15,786 nucleotides of DNA from JAENVT01 sp040006755 (GCA_040006755.1 JBDTWJ010000081.1:1-15786), one strand, 5' to 3'; shown: positions 1 to 7,584, counted from the stretch's first letter. Notes: generated by a model from the letters alone, not told the origin. Numbers and translations are program-made.

Positions 1-54
1 CCTTGCGGAACAGGGACCTAAACCCTGCGCGTCTGCCAGTTTCGCCACGCCCGC
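1..54 (-). tRNA. tRNA-Leu (anticodon UAG), partial at window edge
   Basis: Read on the minus strand, the sequence starts at 54 with GCGGGCGTGGCGAAACTGGC, a typical 5' acceptor and D-arm of a leucine tRNA. The anticodon arm pairs 27-23 (CAGGG) with 15-11 (CCCTG) around the seven-base loop TTTAGGT, placing anticodon TAG at 20-18, which reads CUN leucine codons. The remaining bases (10-1) enter the long variable arm expected of a class II tRNA. The T-arm and 3' acceptor lie outside the window. The 5' end is only 10 bases from the stop codon of the upstream oxidoreductase gene on the same strand, so it may be cut from the same transcript. Confidence 0.93.
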
Positions 55-64
55 GACGAAACAT

Positions 65-958
65 TCACGTTAGCGATCGCACCACCTCGGCGGCCACCTC
101 CCTGCCGTCGAGGGCGCAGCGGTCCGCTGCTGCCACGTGATGTACGAGATTGCCGATCGCGAACACACCGTTGCGAGATGTCCGAAATACATCGTCGACG
201 GTGGGTCCTTTGATGACGGGGGTCATCGTCAGACCACTCGTGCGGGCCAACTCGTTATCGGGAATCCAGCATCCTGTGAACACGATCGTGTCGCACGAGA
301 TCGTCCGCCCGTCGGTCAATACCACGCGCTCGACTCGTCGCCGACCGACGATTTCGGCGATGTCGACGCCGGTGAATATCGGGACTCGTCGCAGGGTCGC
401 GGTCGCCAGTCGAAGCACGCCGTACGACTGGTGACGGGGGAGTGGAGTCACCATCGCCACGGCTTTGCAACCGACGTGGTGCAACGTGAGGATCGCGGAG
501 AAGCTGACATGCTCCGCGCCGACGATCACCGCACGCGTACCGACACGCTGACCGGCCATTGCCAGTTGCTGCAGAGATCCGGTCGTGAAGATTCCCGATG
601 GACGATCACCCGGCACAAGGCGGGCGGCCCGCGGGCGCTCGCGCGCGCCGGTTGCCAACACGATGGCATCGGCATCGACGTCATCGAGCGAGAACACCGA
701 CGTACCGCGACGAATGTTGACGCCTGCTCGCGCGGCACGCTCAGCCAAGGTGCGGGCATAGCGAGGACCCGACATGACGCGATGCAGATCTCGGATCCCG
801 AAGCCGAGGTGGTTGGTGTGCCGAGGAATTCCACCGACCTGCTGTTCGCGCTCGTAGACGGTGACATGCTGGACGCCGAGACGTCGCAACTCGATTGCCG
901 CCGACAAGCCCGACGGGCCACCGCCGACGATTCCCACTCGCCGATCGACGGATGTCAT
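65..958 (-). CDS. FAD-dependent pyridine nucleotide-disulfide-type oxidoreductase (GlpB-like partner)
   Basis: This is a 297-residue flavoprotein. Residues 12-17 (GGGPSG) are the N-terminal FAD dinucleotide fold, LATGARERPR (101-110) is the ATG motif, VIVGAEHVSF (144-153) is a second, degenerate Rossmann loop, and GVFAIGN (264-270) closes around FAD. No CxxC redox pair is present, so it is not a thioredoxin reductase. The ATG at 958 overlaps the stop of the GlpA-like gene as ATGA. An in-frame start 45 bases further upstream would run into that gene and is less likely. In many bacteria this type of protein follows a DAO+BFD dehydrogenase and probably forms a complex with it, relaying electrons to or from NAD(P)H or another carrier. 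That partnership is known for such clusters but is inferred here. The usual third member, a DUF1667 protein, is missing; a tRNA follows. Confidence 0.8.
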   Translation of the reverse strand: MTSVDRRVGIVGGGPSGLSAAIELRRLGVQHVTVYEREQQVGGIPRHTNHLGFGIRDLHRVMSGPRYARTLAERAARAGVNIRRGTSVFSLDDVDADAIVLATGARERPRAARLVPGDRPSGIFTTGSLQQLAMAGQRVGTRAVIVGAEHVSFSAILTLHHVGCKAVAMVTPLPRHQSYGVLRLATATLRRVPIFTGVDIAEIVGRRRVERVVLTDGRTISCDTIVFTGCWIPDNELARTSGLTMTPVIKGPTVDDVFRTSRNGVFAIGNLVHHVAAADRCALDGREVAAEVVRSLT

Positions 959-2328
959 GGAGCCACGCTCCACCCGGTGAGTTTGCACAGTTCCGCCAAG
1001 CAATAGAAACCCTGACAGCGTCCCGCCAGCGCTCTCGTGCGGCGGCGAAGCCCATCGAAATCAACAGCGGGCACGGGCGCGGCGCACGCGTTGGCAACTT
1101 CCCCAACGGTCACTCGTTCGCAATGGCAGACGATCTGACCACCGCGCTGATACGGCCGTTCACTCGCCTCGCCCAGGGGAGTCATGCGGATGGTTTTCCT
1201 GGTGTCCTTCGCGAGCGCGACGAGGCCACAGTCGATCAGTCGTGCAAGCGCCTCTTCGGCCAGCGCCATCGAGGCAGTGAGGCCCGTCGAGCGAATACCG
1301 CCGAGGCACACGTAGCGCAGGTCGCGATGATGACTGATCTGGTAGTCCGTGTGTTCGGTCGCGGCGCGTAGCCCGGCATACACCGACGTCACCTCCTCGT
1401 CGAGCAGAGCAGGCAGGATTCGCCGTCCCTTCTCGAGCAGGGCATCGATGCCGCCGCGGGTGGAACCCGTGGCGGTCTTGTCGTCGATGTCGTCGGCAGT
1501 CGGCCCCAACATCACGTTGCCGAACACCGTCGGCGCCACGAGCACTCCCTTGGTCTTGGATGTCGGCACGGGTAGGACGGTGCGGTTCAACAGCGGTCTG
1601 GCCAACTTGTCGAAGACGATCAGCTCGCCCCGACGCGGGCGGATCGTGAACCCGTCGAGGCCGAGCGAGCGGTGGATCTCGTCGCCCCGAAGGCCAGCAG
1701 CGTTGACGATGAAGCGCGTACGGATCGAGTGCCGCGACCGGGTGGTGATCGTGGTGACGTCGCCGCCGACCTGGCACGTCACGGCATCGCGATTCACGAA
1801 GATGTCGGCACTATTGGCGACCGCCTCGTACGCGAATGCCAACGGTGTCGACCACGGATCGATGATGTGCTCGTCGGGCACCCGCATGCCGGCGGTGGCG
1901 CCGGGTCCGAGATGGGGTTCGCTCTCGTAGACAGAATCTCGATCGACGATCTCGGCGCGCTCGTACCCGTTGGCCGATGCCTTTGCTGCAAGGCCGGCGA
2001 GTGACGCGGCCTGCTCGTCGTCCCACGCGACCAGCAGCGCGCCAACCTCCTCCACCGAAATGCCTACCGATGGCGCGTACTCGCGAAGCAGCGCGTAACC
2101 ACGCGCAACGAGTCGCGACTCGAGTGACCCGGGCGCTGCGTCGAAACCCGTATGCAGAATCGCGGTGTTCGCCTTGCTCGTTCCAGCGCCGACATCGGGC
2201 CCCGCCTCGATGACGGCGACGACGAGATCATGGTGCGACAAGAGTCGCGCAACTGCGCAGCCGACCACTCCACCGCCGATCACGACAACGTCGTACACGG
2301 TTGTGGCGTCTGCGTCGTCGATGCTCAC
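955..2328 (-). CDS. GlpA-like FAD glycerol-3-phosphate dehydrogenase with C-terminal [2Fe-2S] (BFD) domain
   Basis: This 457-residue protein probably oxidises sn-glycerol 3-phosphate to dihydroxyacetone phosphate. Residues 11-365 form a DAO-type FAD domain: the dinucleotide motif GGGVVGCA is at 18-25, KANTAILHTGFD at 52-63 resembles the GlpA/GlpD substrate-side segment, and YAGLRA (317-322) and GIRSTGLTAS (344-353) are the C-terminal FAD and substrate motifs. The tail (399-450) is a BFD-like [2Fe-2S] domain with Cys401, Cys403, Cys438 and Cys443. The chosen start is GTG at 2328, which overlaps the kinase stop as GTGA; the frame stays open far upstream inside the kinase gene, but only by chance. 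Both neighbours overlap it, so the three genes form one operon. No membrane segment is seen. Other DAO-family substrates, such as 2-hydroxyglutarate or amino acids, cannot be excluded, but the adjacent kinase favours glycerol 3-phosphate. Confidence 0.85.
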   Translation of the reverse strand: MSIDDADATTVYDVVVIGGGVVGCAVARLLSHHDLVVAVIEAGPDVGAGTSKANTAILHTGFDAAPGSLESRLVARGYALLREYAPSVGISVEEVGALLVAWDDEQAASLAGLAAKASANGYERAEIVDRDSVYESEPHLGPGATAGMRVPDEHIIDPWSTPLAFAYEAVANSADIFVNRDAVTCQVGGDVTTITTRSRHSIRTRFIVNAAGLRGDEIHRSLGLDGFTIRPRRGELIVFDKLARPLLNRTVLPVPTSKTKGVLVAPTVFGNVMLGPTADDIDDKTATGSTRGGIDALLEKGRRILPALLDEEVTSVYAGLRAATEHTDYQISHHRDLRYVCLGGIRSTGLTASMALAEEALARLIDCGLVALAKDTRKTIRMTPLGEASERPYQRGGQIVCHCERVTVGEVANACAAPVPAVDFDGLRRRTRALAGRCQGFYCLAELCKLTGWSVAP

Positions 2329-3752
2329 AGATCCATTGTTGCCGCGGCCACACGTTGCCACGACGCCAATCGCTCGGTCGCCTCGTCGCCCCCGATGCGC
2401 GGCTCCACGATCAGATCTGGGCGCCATGCGTCGGCATTCACGTGGGCGAGTGCGGTGGGGTTGGCACCCAGATCGGCAAACGCCGCGACGCCGAGTGCGG
2501 TTGCATGCGGAGACGGGTACACCTCGACGGGGGCTTGCAGCAGATCGGCCTGGATCTGCAGCAGTAGCGTGCTGCGCGTCAGTCCACCGTCGACGCGCAG
2601 GCGCGTCAGCGGTGCACCAAGGTCGTTGCCGGCCGCTTGAGCGAGCAGCGCGACTTGCGCCACGACTCCTTCGATAGCGGCGCGTACCAGATGCCCACGC
2701 TCGGTCCCGAGGGTGAGGCCGGTGAACGCCGCCCTCGCCTGCGGCTTCCAATACGGCGCCGCCAATCCTGCCAATGCCGGCACGAAGGTGACGCCTCCGG
2801 TCCCGTCGACTGTTGCCCCAACACGGTCGAGGTCGGCCGGCTCCGCGATGATGCCCATGTCGATCAGCCAGGCGATCGCAGATCCGACGGTGTACACCTG
2901 GCCGTCGAGGCAGTACGTGATCTCCTCGCCGAGCTTCCACGCCGGGCAACCGACAAGACCATTGCTCGAACGGGTCGGCCTCTCGCCGGTGCACGCGAGC
3001 ATGAACGCCCCCGTTCCATAGGTGCACTTCGCCTCACCCGACTCGCGGCAGTGCTCTGCGTACAACGCGGCTTGTTGGTCGACGCAGGTGCCGGTGACGG
3101 GCACCAATCCACCGAAGATCGAACAGTCGCCGAGTGGCTGGGCGTTGCCGACCACGGTCGGCAACGCGGCGTGATCGATACCGAAGATCTCGCACGCGCG
3201 TTGACTCCACTCGCCCGTGTCGAGTTCGAGAAGCAACGAGCGGCCCGCCGTGGCGATGTCGGTCGCGAACACGCCGCACATGCGGTGGAGCATCCACGCG
3301 TCGGTCGTCGTGATGGTCGGTTCACCACCGATCTGCTCGCGCAGCCACACGATCTTCGGAGCGACGAAATATGGGTCGAGCTCGAGACCGGTGTGCTCGG
3401 CGAGAAGGGCGCTGTGATCCCGCAACCGTTCGCAGATCACCTCGGCCCGACGGTCCTGCCAGACGATTGCCGGCCCACGCGGTGTGCCCGTCGTCCGGTC
3501 CCATGCCATCACGGTCTCGCCCTGATTCGCGAGCCCGATCGCGTCGAGGCTGGGGCTGCCCGCGTCGACCAACGCTTCTGCACCTGCCGCGATGACGCTG
3601 GCCCACAGTTCCTCGGGATCGAGTTCGACCGCGCCATCCGACGATGCTCTGATCTGTATCGGTGCCTCGGCGAGCGATAGCACCGTGCCATCGTCGCCGA
3701 CCACCACCGCCTTGGTGGCCGACGTGCCCTGATCGATTGCCAACACGGTCAC
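2325..3752 (-). CDS. glpK: FGGY-family carbohydrate kinase, glycerol kinase-like
   Basis: This 475-residue cytoplasmic kinase likely makes glycerol 3-phosphate from glycerol and ATP; E. coli GlpK has about 500 residues. IDQGTSATKAVVV (6-18) is the N-terminal phosphate loop. DPYF (126-129) holds the Tyr that contacts glycerol in GlpK, and DQQ (225-227) supplies the catalytic Asp and its Gln neighbour. YGTGAFML (245-252) and RVDGGLTRS (386-394) are the ATP-side FGGY motifs, and LAAPYWKPQARAAFTGLT (330-347) is a further family signature. The glycerol-binding NQRET motif reads NQGET (76-80): the Glu is kept but the Arg is replaced by Gly. This might change substrate preference. The GTG at 3752 is taken as start; a second GTG at 3746 is possible. 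It is the first gene of the operon with the two flavoproteins, and no glycerol channel gene is nearby. Confidence 0.82.
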   Translation of the reverse strand: MTVLAIDQGTSATKAVVVGDDGTVLSLAEAPIQIRASSDGAVELDPEELWASVIAAGAEALVDAGSPSLDAIGLANQGETVMAWDRTTGTPRGPAIVWQDRRAEVICERLRDHSALLAEHTGLELDPYFVAPKIVWLREQIGGEPTITTTDAWMLHRMCGVFATDIATAGRSLLLELDTGEWSQRACEIFGIDHAALPTVVGNAQPLGDCSIFGGLVPVTGTCVDQQAALYAEHCRESGEAKCTYGTGAFMLACTGERPTRSSNGLVGCPAWKLGEEITYCLDGQVYTVGSAIAWLIDMGIIAEPADLDRVGATVDGTGGVTFVPALAGLAAPYWKPQARAAFTGLTLGTERGHLVRAAIEGVVAQVALLAQAAGNDLGAPLTRLRVDGGLTRSTLLLQIQADLLQAPVEVYPSPHATALGVAAFADLGANPTALAHVNADAWRPDLIVEPRIGGDEATERLASWQRVAAATMDL

Positions 3753-3758
3753 GTAGCG

Positions 3759-3764
3759 ACACTA
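3759..3764 (-). promoter_or_regulatory. Putative -10 box (TAGTGT) of the glpK operon
   Basis: On the minus strand TAGTGT is followed by six bases and then the GTG start at 3752. If transcription starts about seven bases after the box, the first transcribed base is the G of GTG and the mRNA is leaderless. No Shine-Dalgarno sequence is visible. The -35 region would overlap the -10 box of the divergent gene. This is motif reading only. Confidence 0.4.
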
Positions 3765-3787
3765 TTACGGCACGATCGCGCGCCCTC

Positions 3788-3793
3788 TACAGT
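3788..3793 (+). promoter_or_regulatory. Putative -10 box (TACAGT) of the DUF2461 gene
   Basis: TACAGT lies seven bases before the ATG at 3801, and no Shine-Dalgarno sequence is present, which fits a leaderless transcript. It also supports ATG 3801 over the in-frame GTG at 3795. Confidence 0.4.
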
Positions 3794-3800
3794 CGTGCCG

Positions 3801-4481
3801 ATGACGTTCACAGGCTTTCCGGACGAAGCGATCCAGTTCTACGAGGGGCTGCTCGCCGACAACAGTCGAACGTATTGGCTCGCCAACAAACCCGTCTACG
3901 AGCGAGCGGTTCGGGCGCCGATGTTTGCGTTGCTCGATGGGCTCGCCGAGCGCGGGCCGTATCACGTGTTCCGCCCCAACAAGGACGTGCGGTTCTCCAA
4001 GGACAAGACGCTGTACAAAGACCACATCGCCGCGTACGGCGAGTCGGAGGGCGGCGCTGGATTCTACGTGCAGTTCTCGGCCACAGGTCTGCTCGTCGGA
4101 TCCGGCTACTACCACATGGCCGCCGATCAACTCGACAGGTACCGCGAGTCGCTCGACAACGACGCACGTGGTTCGGAGATCGTCGACATCGCGGACCGGC
4201 TGCGCACCGAAGGTTTGGAGTTCAGCGCGATCTCCGCGCTGAAGACCGCGCCACGCGGATACCCGAGGGACCACCCGCGAATAGACCTGCTGCGATTGAA
4301 AGGACTGGTGGGCACGCGACGTTGGAAGCCGGCGAGGTGGATGCAGACGAAGGCAGTAGTCCGGCGGGTCCGCGAGGCGTGGGACCTGGCGGAGCCGATG
4401 AACGCCTGGCTCGATGCGAATGTGGGGCCGTCGACGATCCCTCCGGAGGAGAACGAGATCGGCCGCTTCGGCCCGCTCTGA
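3801..4481 (+). CDS. DUF2461 family protein
   Basis: This 226-residue protein matches the DUF2461 pattern. It has an N-terminal aromatic segment with NSRTYWLANKPVYERAV (21-37), where the family has a similar NxxRxWF..NK..YE motif, then the hallmark RFSKDKTLYKDHIAAYGES (about 64-82) and a G-rich sheet segment, GLLVGSGYYHM (97-107). A KTAPRGYPRDHPR segment (148-160) precedes the basic C-terminal half. The family is widespread and usually about 220 residues, so the protein looks complete. Its biochemical function is unknown. There is no signal peptide or membrane segment. The frame also opens two codons earlier at GTG 3795; ATG 3801 is preferred because a TACAGT box sits seven bases before it. 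The gene diverges from glpK and ends three bases from the stop of the convergent ATPase gene. Confidence 0.88.
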   Translation: MTFTGFPDEAIQFYEGLLADNSRTYWLANKPVYERAVRAPMFALLDGLAERGPYHVFRPNKDVRFSKDKTLYKDHIAAYGESEGGAGFYVQFSATGLLVGSGYYHMAADQLDRYRESLDNDARGSEIVDIADRLRTEGLEFSAISALKTAPRGYPRDHPRIDLLRLKGLVGTRRWKPARWMQTKAVVRRVREAWDLAEPMNAWLDANVGPSTIPPEENEIGRFGPL

Positions 4482-4484
4482 GTG

Positions 4485-6896
4485 CTACGGAACCGGGATC
4501 CACACCAGCGAGAGCTGGGTGACCTTCACGTCGGCTCGTTCGAGGCCAACCTTCAATTCGCTGACGTTCTTTGCGGCCGTCATCCATTTGGCATCGATGC
4601 CGGTGACCTCCTGCGTCAACTCGATCTCGAGATCCCCGAGCTGTCGATGCAGACCCTCGAGTTTGTTCTCCGCAGCCTCGAGTCGGTCGCCCGCGGCCTC
4701 GGTACGGCCCCGACGCGCGGCGGCGGTGCCGGCCTTTCCGAGGATTGATCCCAGCGCTCCGCGTCGGCTGCGACGCCCGCCGAGCAGATCTCCAAGGACT
4801 GAACCCACGGTCGACAGGACCTCCGAGTTGCGGCGGCCCTTGCGCTCGGAGTCGAGGACTTCGGCGCGATCCTCGGCAGCTTGAATCTGTGTCTGCAGTC
4901 GGGTCATCTTGTCGGCGTACTTCTCGCGTAACGCGGCGGTCTCGTTGTCGGCCAGATCGTCTGCGGCAACGAGACAGCGCGTCGTGAACTCGTCGACGCT
5001 CTCTCCAGGTCGTGCGAACATCTTGAGTTCACGATTAGCGGGAAGATCGACGGTGCGCGATCTGACCAAGTGGTCGATGAGGTCCCGCTCGGTGCGCGTC
5101 CAGAACGCCTTGTCCTTCACCTTGGTTTCAGGCAGCCGATAGACGCACGGATTGGGAGCATCCGCTCGGAGATCGCGATCGTCGTAGTCGACGGCGATGG
5201 ATCGGCTGACATCGAGCGGCTCCGTCAACGGGAACACGACGGCCTCGTACTCCTCGTCGTGTACGAGATCGGCTTTGCTGTCGTCGTAGCGGAGCGCAAC
5301 TCGGGCGACGACCGATGCCGCGTATCGCGTGCCGCGCGGGTCACCCCCGATTGTCGCCAGCCACGGTGCCGCGACATCAGCCCACCGAACGGTCACGCCT
5401 GCAGCAACGCCGGGCAGGATGGTCGTCTCGGAATCACCAACGCTGTCCGTTGTTACGGCGTCGCGCGTTGCCTTGGGGACGGAAGTTGTCGTCGGTTCCG
5501 CGGGTTCGATCTTGGTTGCCTTCTGGTCTGCCATCAACGACGCGATCTGATCTCGTGTCAGCGGACCGCGGAGGTAGCTCATCGCCCAGCGGGTCGTGAA
5601 CACCTCGGGGTGGTCCTTACCCGCTCGCCTGAGGACGAACTCTCGCTTGGCGAGACCGGCGATCGTGTTGCCGAGCGCGTTGACATCGACGCTGCCGCTG
5701 GCCGCGCTCATGCCGTCGAGCAGGCGCTGCTTGTCCTGGTCGGTCTGCAACCTGCCGATCATCCATGTCCCGGCATTCGAGAGCGCCTTGTAGTCGATGT
5801 CGACCGGGTTCTGAGTGCTGAGCACCACGCCGACACCGAAGGCCCTCGCCTGCTTCATCAGGGTCATGATCGGCTTCTTGGTCGGCGGCATGGCCGTGGG
5901 CGGAAGGTAGCCAGCGACCTCGTCCATGTACAGCAATGCCCGCAGATCTGTGGTCCCGCTCTGCTTGCGCATCCACGTGACCAGCTTCGACAGGATCAGC
6001 GTGGTCACGAACTGACGCTCCTGATCGCTGAGGTGTGCCGTGGTCACGATCGCGCAGCGCGGCTTTCCATCGGGTGTCCGCAACAAGGACGCGATATCGA
6101 GCGGTGGCCCGGTCATCCACGCCCCGAACGACGGCGACGCGAGCAGACCGTTGAGCCGGATCGCGAATGCCAGTCGATCCTTCTGTGGGAAGAACTGGTC
6201 GAGCTCGAACACGCCGAGTTTGCGAATCGGTGGCTGTTGGATCATGCCGACGAGCGTGGGAAGATCGAGGCTTCGGCCTGCCGTCCATTCATTGAGGATC
6301 AGGTTCGACAACAGGATGTGTTCACGGCTCGACAGCGGATCCGCGTCGATGCCGACCAGGCTCAGCAGGCCGCTGACGAATCCTTCGATCTCGTCGCCGA
6401 TCACCTCGGCATCGCTGATATCGGATGGCGCATTCAACGAACCGAGGATGTTGATCGGCACCCCCGCGTTGGATCCCGGTGTGTAGATCGTGAAGCCGAC
6501 TTGTTCGCGCAGTGCAGCGATGCGATCGCGTGTGATTCCCCACGCCCCGAGCCCGTCGGTCCACGCCTTGGCCTGCGCGGCCGCGAAGTCGGGCACCGAT
6601 TGTCCGGCTTTCGACGCATCGCCTTCATTCACCCAGGGCTGAAAGTCGGCTGCAGTGAGTCCGGGGAACGTCAGGCACAGGTTTGTCAGATCACCCTTCG
6701 GGTCGATCAGCAAGGTCGGCACGCCGGCGCCGAGTGCCTCTTCCACCAACACGATTCCGAGGCCGGTCTTGCCGGAACCGGTCATGCCAACGATGACTCC
6801 GTGCGTGGTGAAGTCACCCGACGGAATCGTGGTCAGCGAGTCGGTGCGCCCGTGCTTGTCTGGGTCGATCTGCCCGCCGAGGAGAAAGTCAGCCAT
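4485..6896 (-). CDS. HerA/FtsK-like ATPase (DUF853/DUF87 type) with coiled-coil C-terminus
   Basis: This 803-residue protein is a HerA-superfamily P-loop ATPase. Walker A is GMTGSGKT (37-44), LLIDPKGDL (62-70) follows as in HerA/VirB4 proteins, Walker B is LLYMDEVAG (321-329), and a sensor-like segment with STQNP is at 360-364. This core (about 1-460) resembles YjgR-type proteins, which are hexameric DNA- or peptide-translocating ATPases. The C-terminal half (about 490-803) is extra: a mixed domain, a coiled coil (about 650-690), a Gly/Ser/Arg-rich stretch (692-730) and a second coiled coil (735-790). No transmembrane segment is seen. ATG 6896 is chosen because TAACGT lies seven bases upstream; GTG 6905 is an alternative. 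The gene lies 36 bases downstream of the SufR-like gene on the same strand. No NurA, Sir2 or other known HerA partner is adjacent. The cellular role is unknown. Confidence 0.82.
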   Translation of the reverse strand: MADFLLGGQIDPDKHGRTDSLTTIPSGDFTTHGVIVGMTGSGKTGLGIVLVEEALGAGVPTLLIDPKGDLTNLCLTFPGLTAADFQPWVNEGDASKAGQSVPDFAAAQAKAWTDGLGAWGITRDRIAALREQVGFTIYTPGSNAGVPINILGSLNAPSDISDAEVIGDEIEGFVSGLLSLVGIDADPLSSREHILLSNLILNEWTAGRSLDLPTLVGMIQQPPIRKLGVFELDQFFPQKDRLAFAIRLNGLLASPSFGAWMTGPPLDIASLLRTPDGKPRCAIVTTAHLSDQERQFVTTLILSKLVTWMRKQSGTTDLRALLYMDEVAGYLPPTAMPPTKKPIMTLMKQARAFGVGVVLSTQNPVDIDYKALSNAGTWMIGRLQTDQDKQRLLDGMSAASGSVDVNALGNTIAGLAKREFVLRRAGKDHPEVFTTRWAMSYLRGPLTRDQIASLMADQKATKIEPAEPTTTSVPKATRDAVTTDSVGDSETTILPGVAAGVTVRWADVAAPWLATIGGDPRGTRYAASVVARVALRYDDSKADLVHDEEYEAVVFPLTEPLDVSRSIAVDYDDRDLRADAPNPCVYRLPETKVKDKAFWTRTERDLIDHLVRSRTVDLPANRELKMFARPGESVDEFTTRCLVAADDLADNETAALREKYADKMTRLQTQIQAAEDRAEVLDSERKGRRNSEVLSTVGSVLGDLLGGRRSRRGALGSILGKAGTAAARRGRTEAAGDRLEAAENKLEGLHRQLGDLEIELTQEVTGIDAKWMTAAKNVSELKVGLERADVKVTQLSLVWIPVP

Positions 6897-6903
6897 GAGC
6901 GGC

Positions 6904-6909
6904 ACGTTA
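6904..6909 (-). promoter_or_regulatory. Putative -10 box (TAACGT) of the HerA-like ATPase gene
   Basis: TAACGT on the minus strand is seven bases before ATG 6896, the same layout as the boxes at clpP and the DUF2461 gene. It sits in the 36-base gap after the SufR-like gene, so the ATPase could have its own leaderless promoter as well as readthrough. Confidence 0.33.
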
Positions 6910-6932
6910 CCCGTGCGCCTCTGTTCATGGTG

Positions 6933-7571
6933 TCAGGCGGTCGCAGACTCCACCCTGTAGGCGCACCGACGATCGCCGGCGAGCACATGCTGTGTACGTG
7001 TGACCTTGACGTCGGGGCCCAACGCGCGCCGGAACACATCGAGTTCTGCGCTGCACAGCGCGCCGCACGCCGAGGCGGCATCGCGGATCGGGCAGTGATG
7101 CTCGATCAACAAGAACGCGGCGCCGTCGGGTACCACCTCCGCAAGGTACCCCTCGTCGGAACGAATCTCTGCCAATCGCTGCACGCGCTCACCCACGTCG
7201 TCCCAATCTGCCAGTGCAAGTTCATAACCCGCTGTCTGGCGATCCGACCGCGCTGCGATCACCCGATCCAATGCCTTCTGTCCGAGCGTGGCGCGCACCG
7301 AGGTGATGAGATCGACGGTCAGTTCGCCGTGGCGATCGGGGAAGGATCCGGCTGCGGCCGGTGCCAACTGCCAGTGCACTGGCGGTCGACCGCGGCCCGT
7401 CGGCTCGGCCATCGACCGGCTGACCATGCCAGCGTCCTCCAAGGCGTCAAGATGTTGGCGAAGCGCTGTGTCGGTGAGCCCGAATTCGGCGGCGAGATCA
7501 GTGGCCGTCGCCGACTCGACGCGCTTCAATCGTTCGACGATTCGGCGCTTGGTGTCGGTGAGGTCTGCCAC
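6933..7571 (-). CDS. SufR-like helix-turn-helix regulator with a cysteine-rich FeS-binding C-terminal domain
   Basis: This 212-residue DNA-binding protein has an N-terminal winged helix (about 5-68); TATDLAAEFGLTDTALRQHL (22-41) is the helix-turn-helix and TGRGRPPVHW (58-67) the wing. The C-terminal domain carries IEHHCPIRDAASACGALCSAEL (156-177) and GDRRCAYRV (199-207). Its cysteines are Cys160, Cys169, Cys173 and Cys203. SufR proteins, FeS-sensing repressors of suf genes, have the same HxC start and a C-x12-C step, matched by Cys160/Cys173. The third SufR cysteine seems absent and Cys169 is extra, so cluster ligation may differ. The start GTG 7571 is the usual point for the family; the frame extends 39 codons further upstream, but that stretch looks non-coding. 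It diverges from the cysteine-synthase-like gene, its most obvious target, and precedes the ATPase. No suf genes are in the window. Confidence 0.75.
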   Translation of the reverse strand: MADLTDTKRRIVERLKRVESATATDLAAEFGLTDTALRQHLDALEDAGMVSRSMAEPTGRGRPPVHWQLAPAAAGSFPDRHGELTVDLITSVRATLGQKALDRVIAARSDRQTAGYELALADWDDVGERVQRLAEIRSDEGYLAEVVPDGAAFLLIEHHCPIRDAASACGALCSAELDVFRRALGPDVKVTRTQHVLAGDRRCAYRVESATA

Positions 7572-7578
7572 GCGGGCA

Positions 7579-7584
7579 ATTCTA
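7579..7584 (-). promoter_or_regulatory. Putative -10 box (TAGAAT) of the SufR-like gene
   Basis: TAGAAT on the minus strand lies seven bases before GTG 7571 and is the closest to the TATAAT consensus among the boxes in this window. No Shine-Dalgarno sequence is present. The shared 109-base region 7572-7680 must also hold the control sites of the divergent PLP gene. I could not identify a convincing operator palindrome or a clear promoter for that gene, apart from TTTGACA at 7661-7667, which is too close to the start to be its -35. Confidence 0.4.

Noticed and set aside
955..3027. A 690-residue version of the GlpA-like protein
   Set aside because: The first 233 codons run through the glpK gene in another frame and encode Arg-rich nonsense; the GTGA overlap at 2328 gives a normal FAD-fold N-terminus.
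4485..6896. HerA-type antiphage defence system
   Set aside because: Known HerA defence systems pair the ATPase with a Sir2, DUF4297 or nuclease gene; none is adjacent, and this C-terminal architecture differs.
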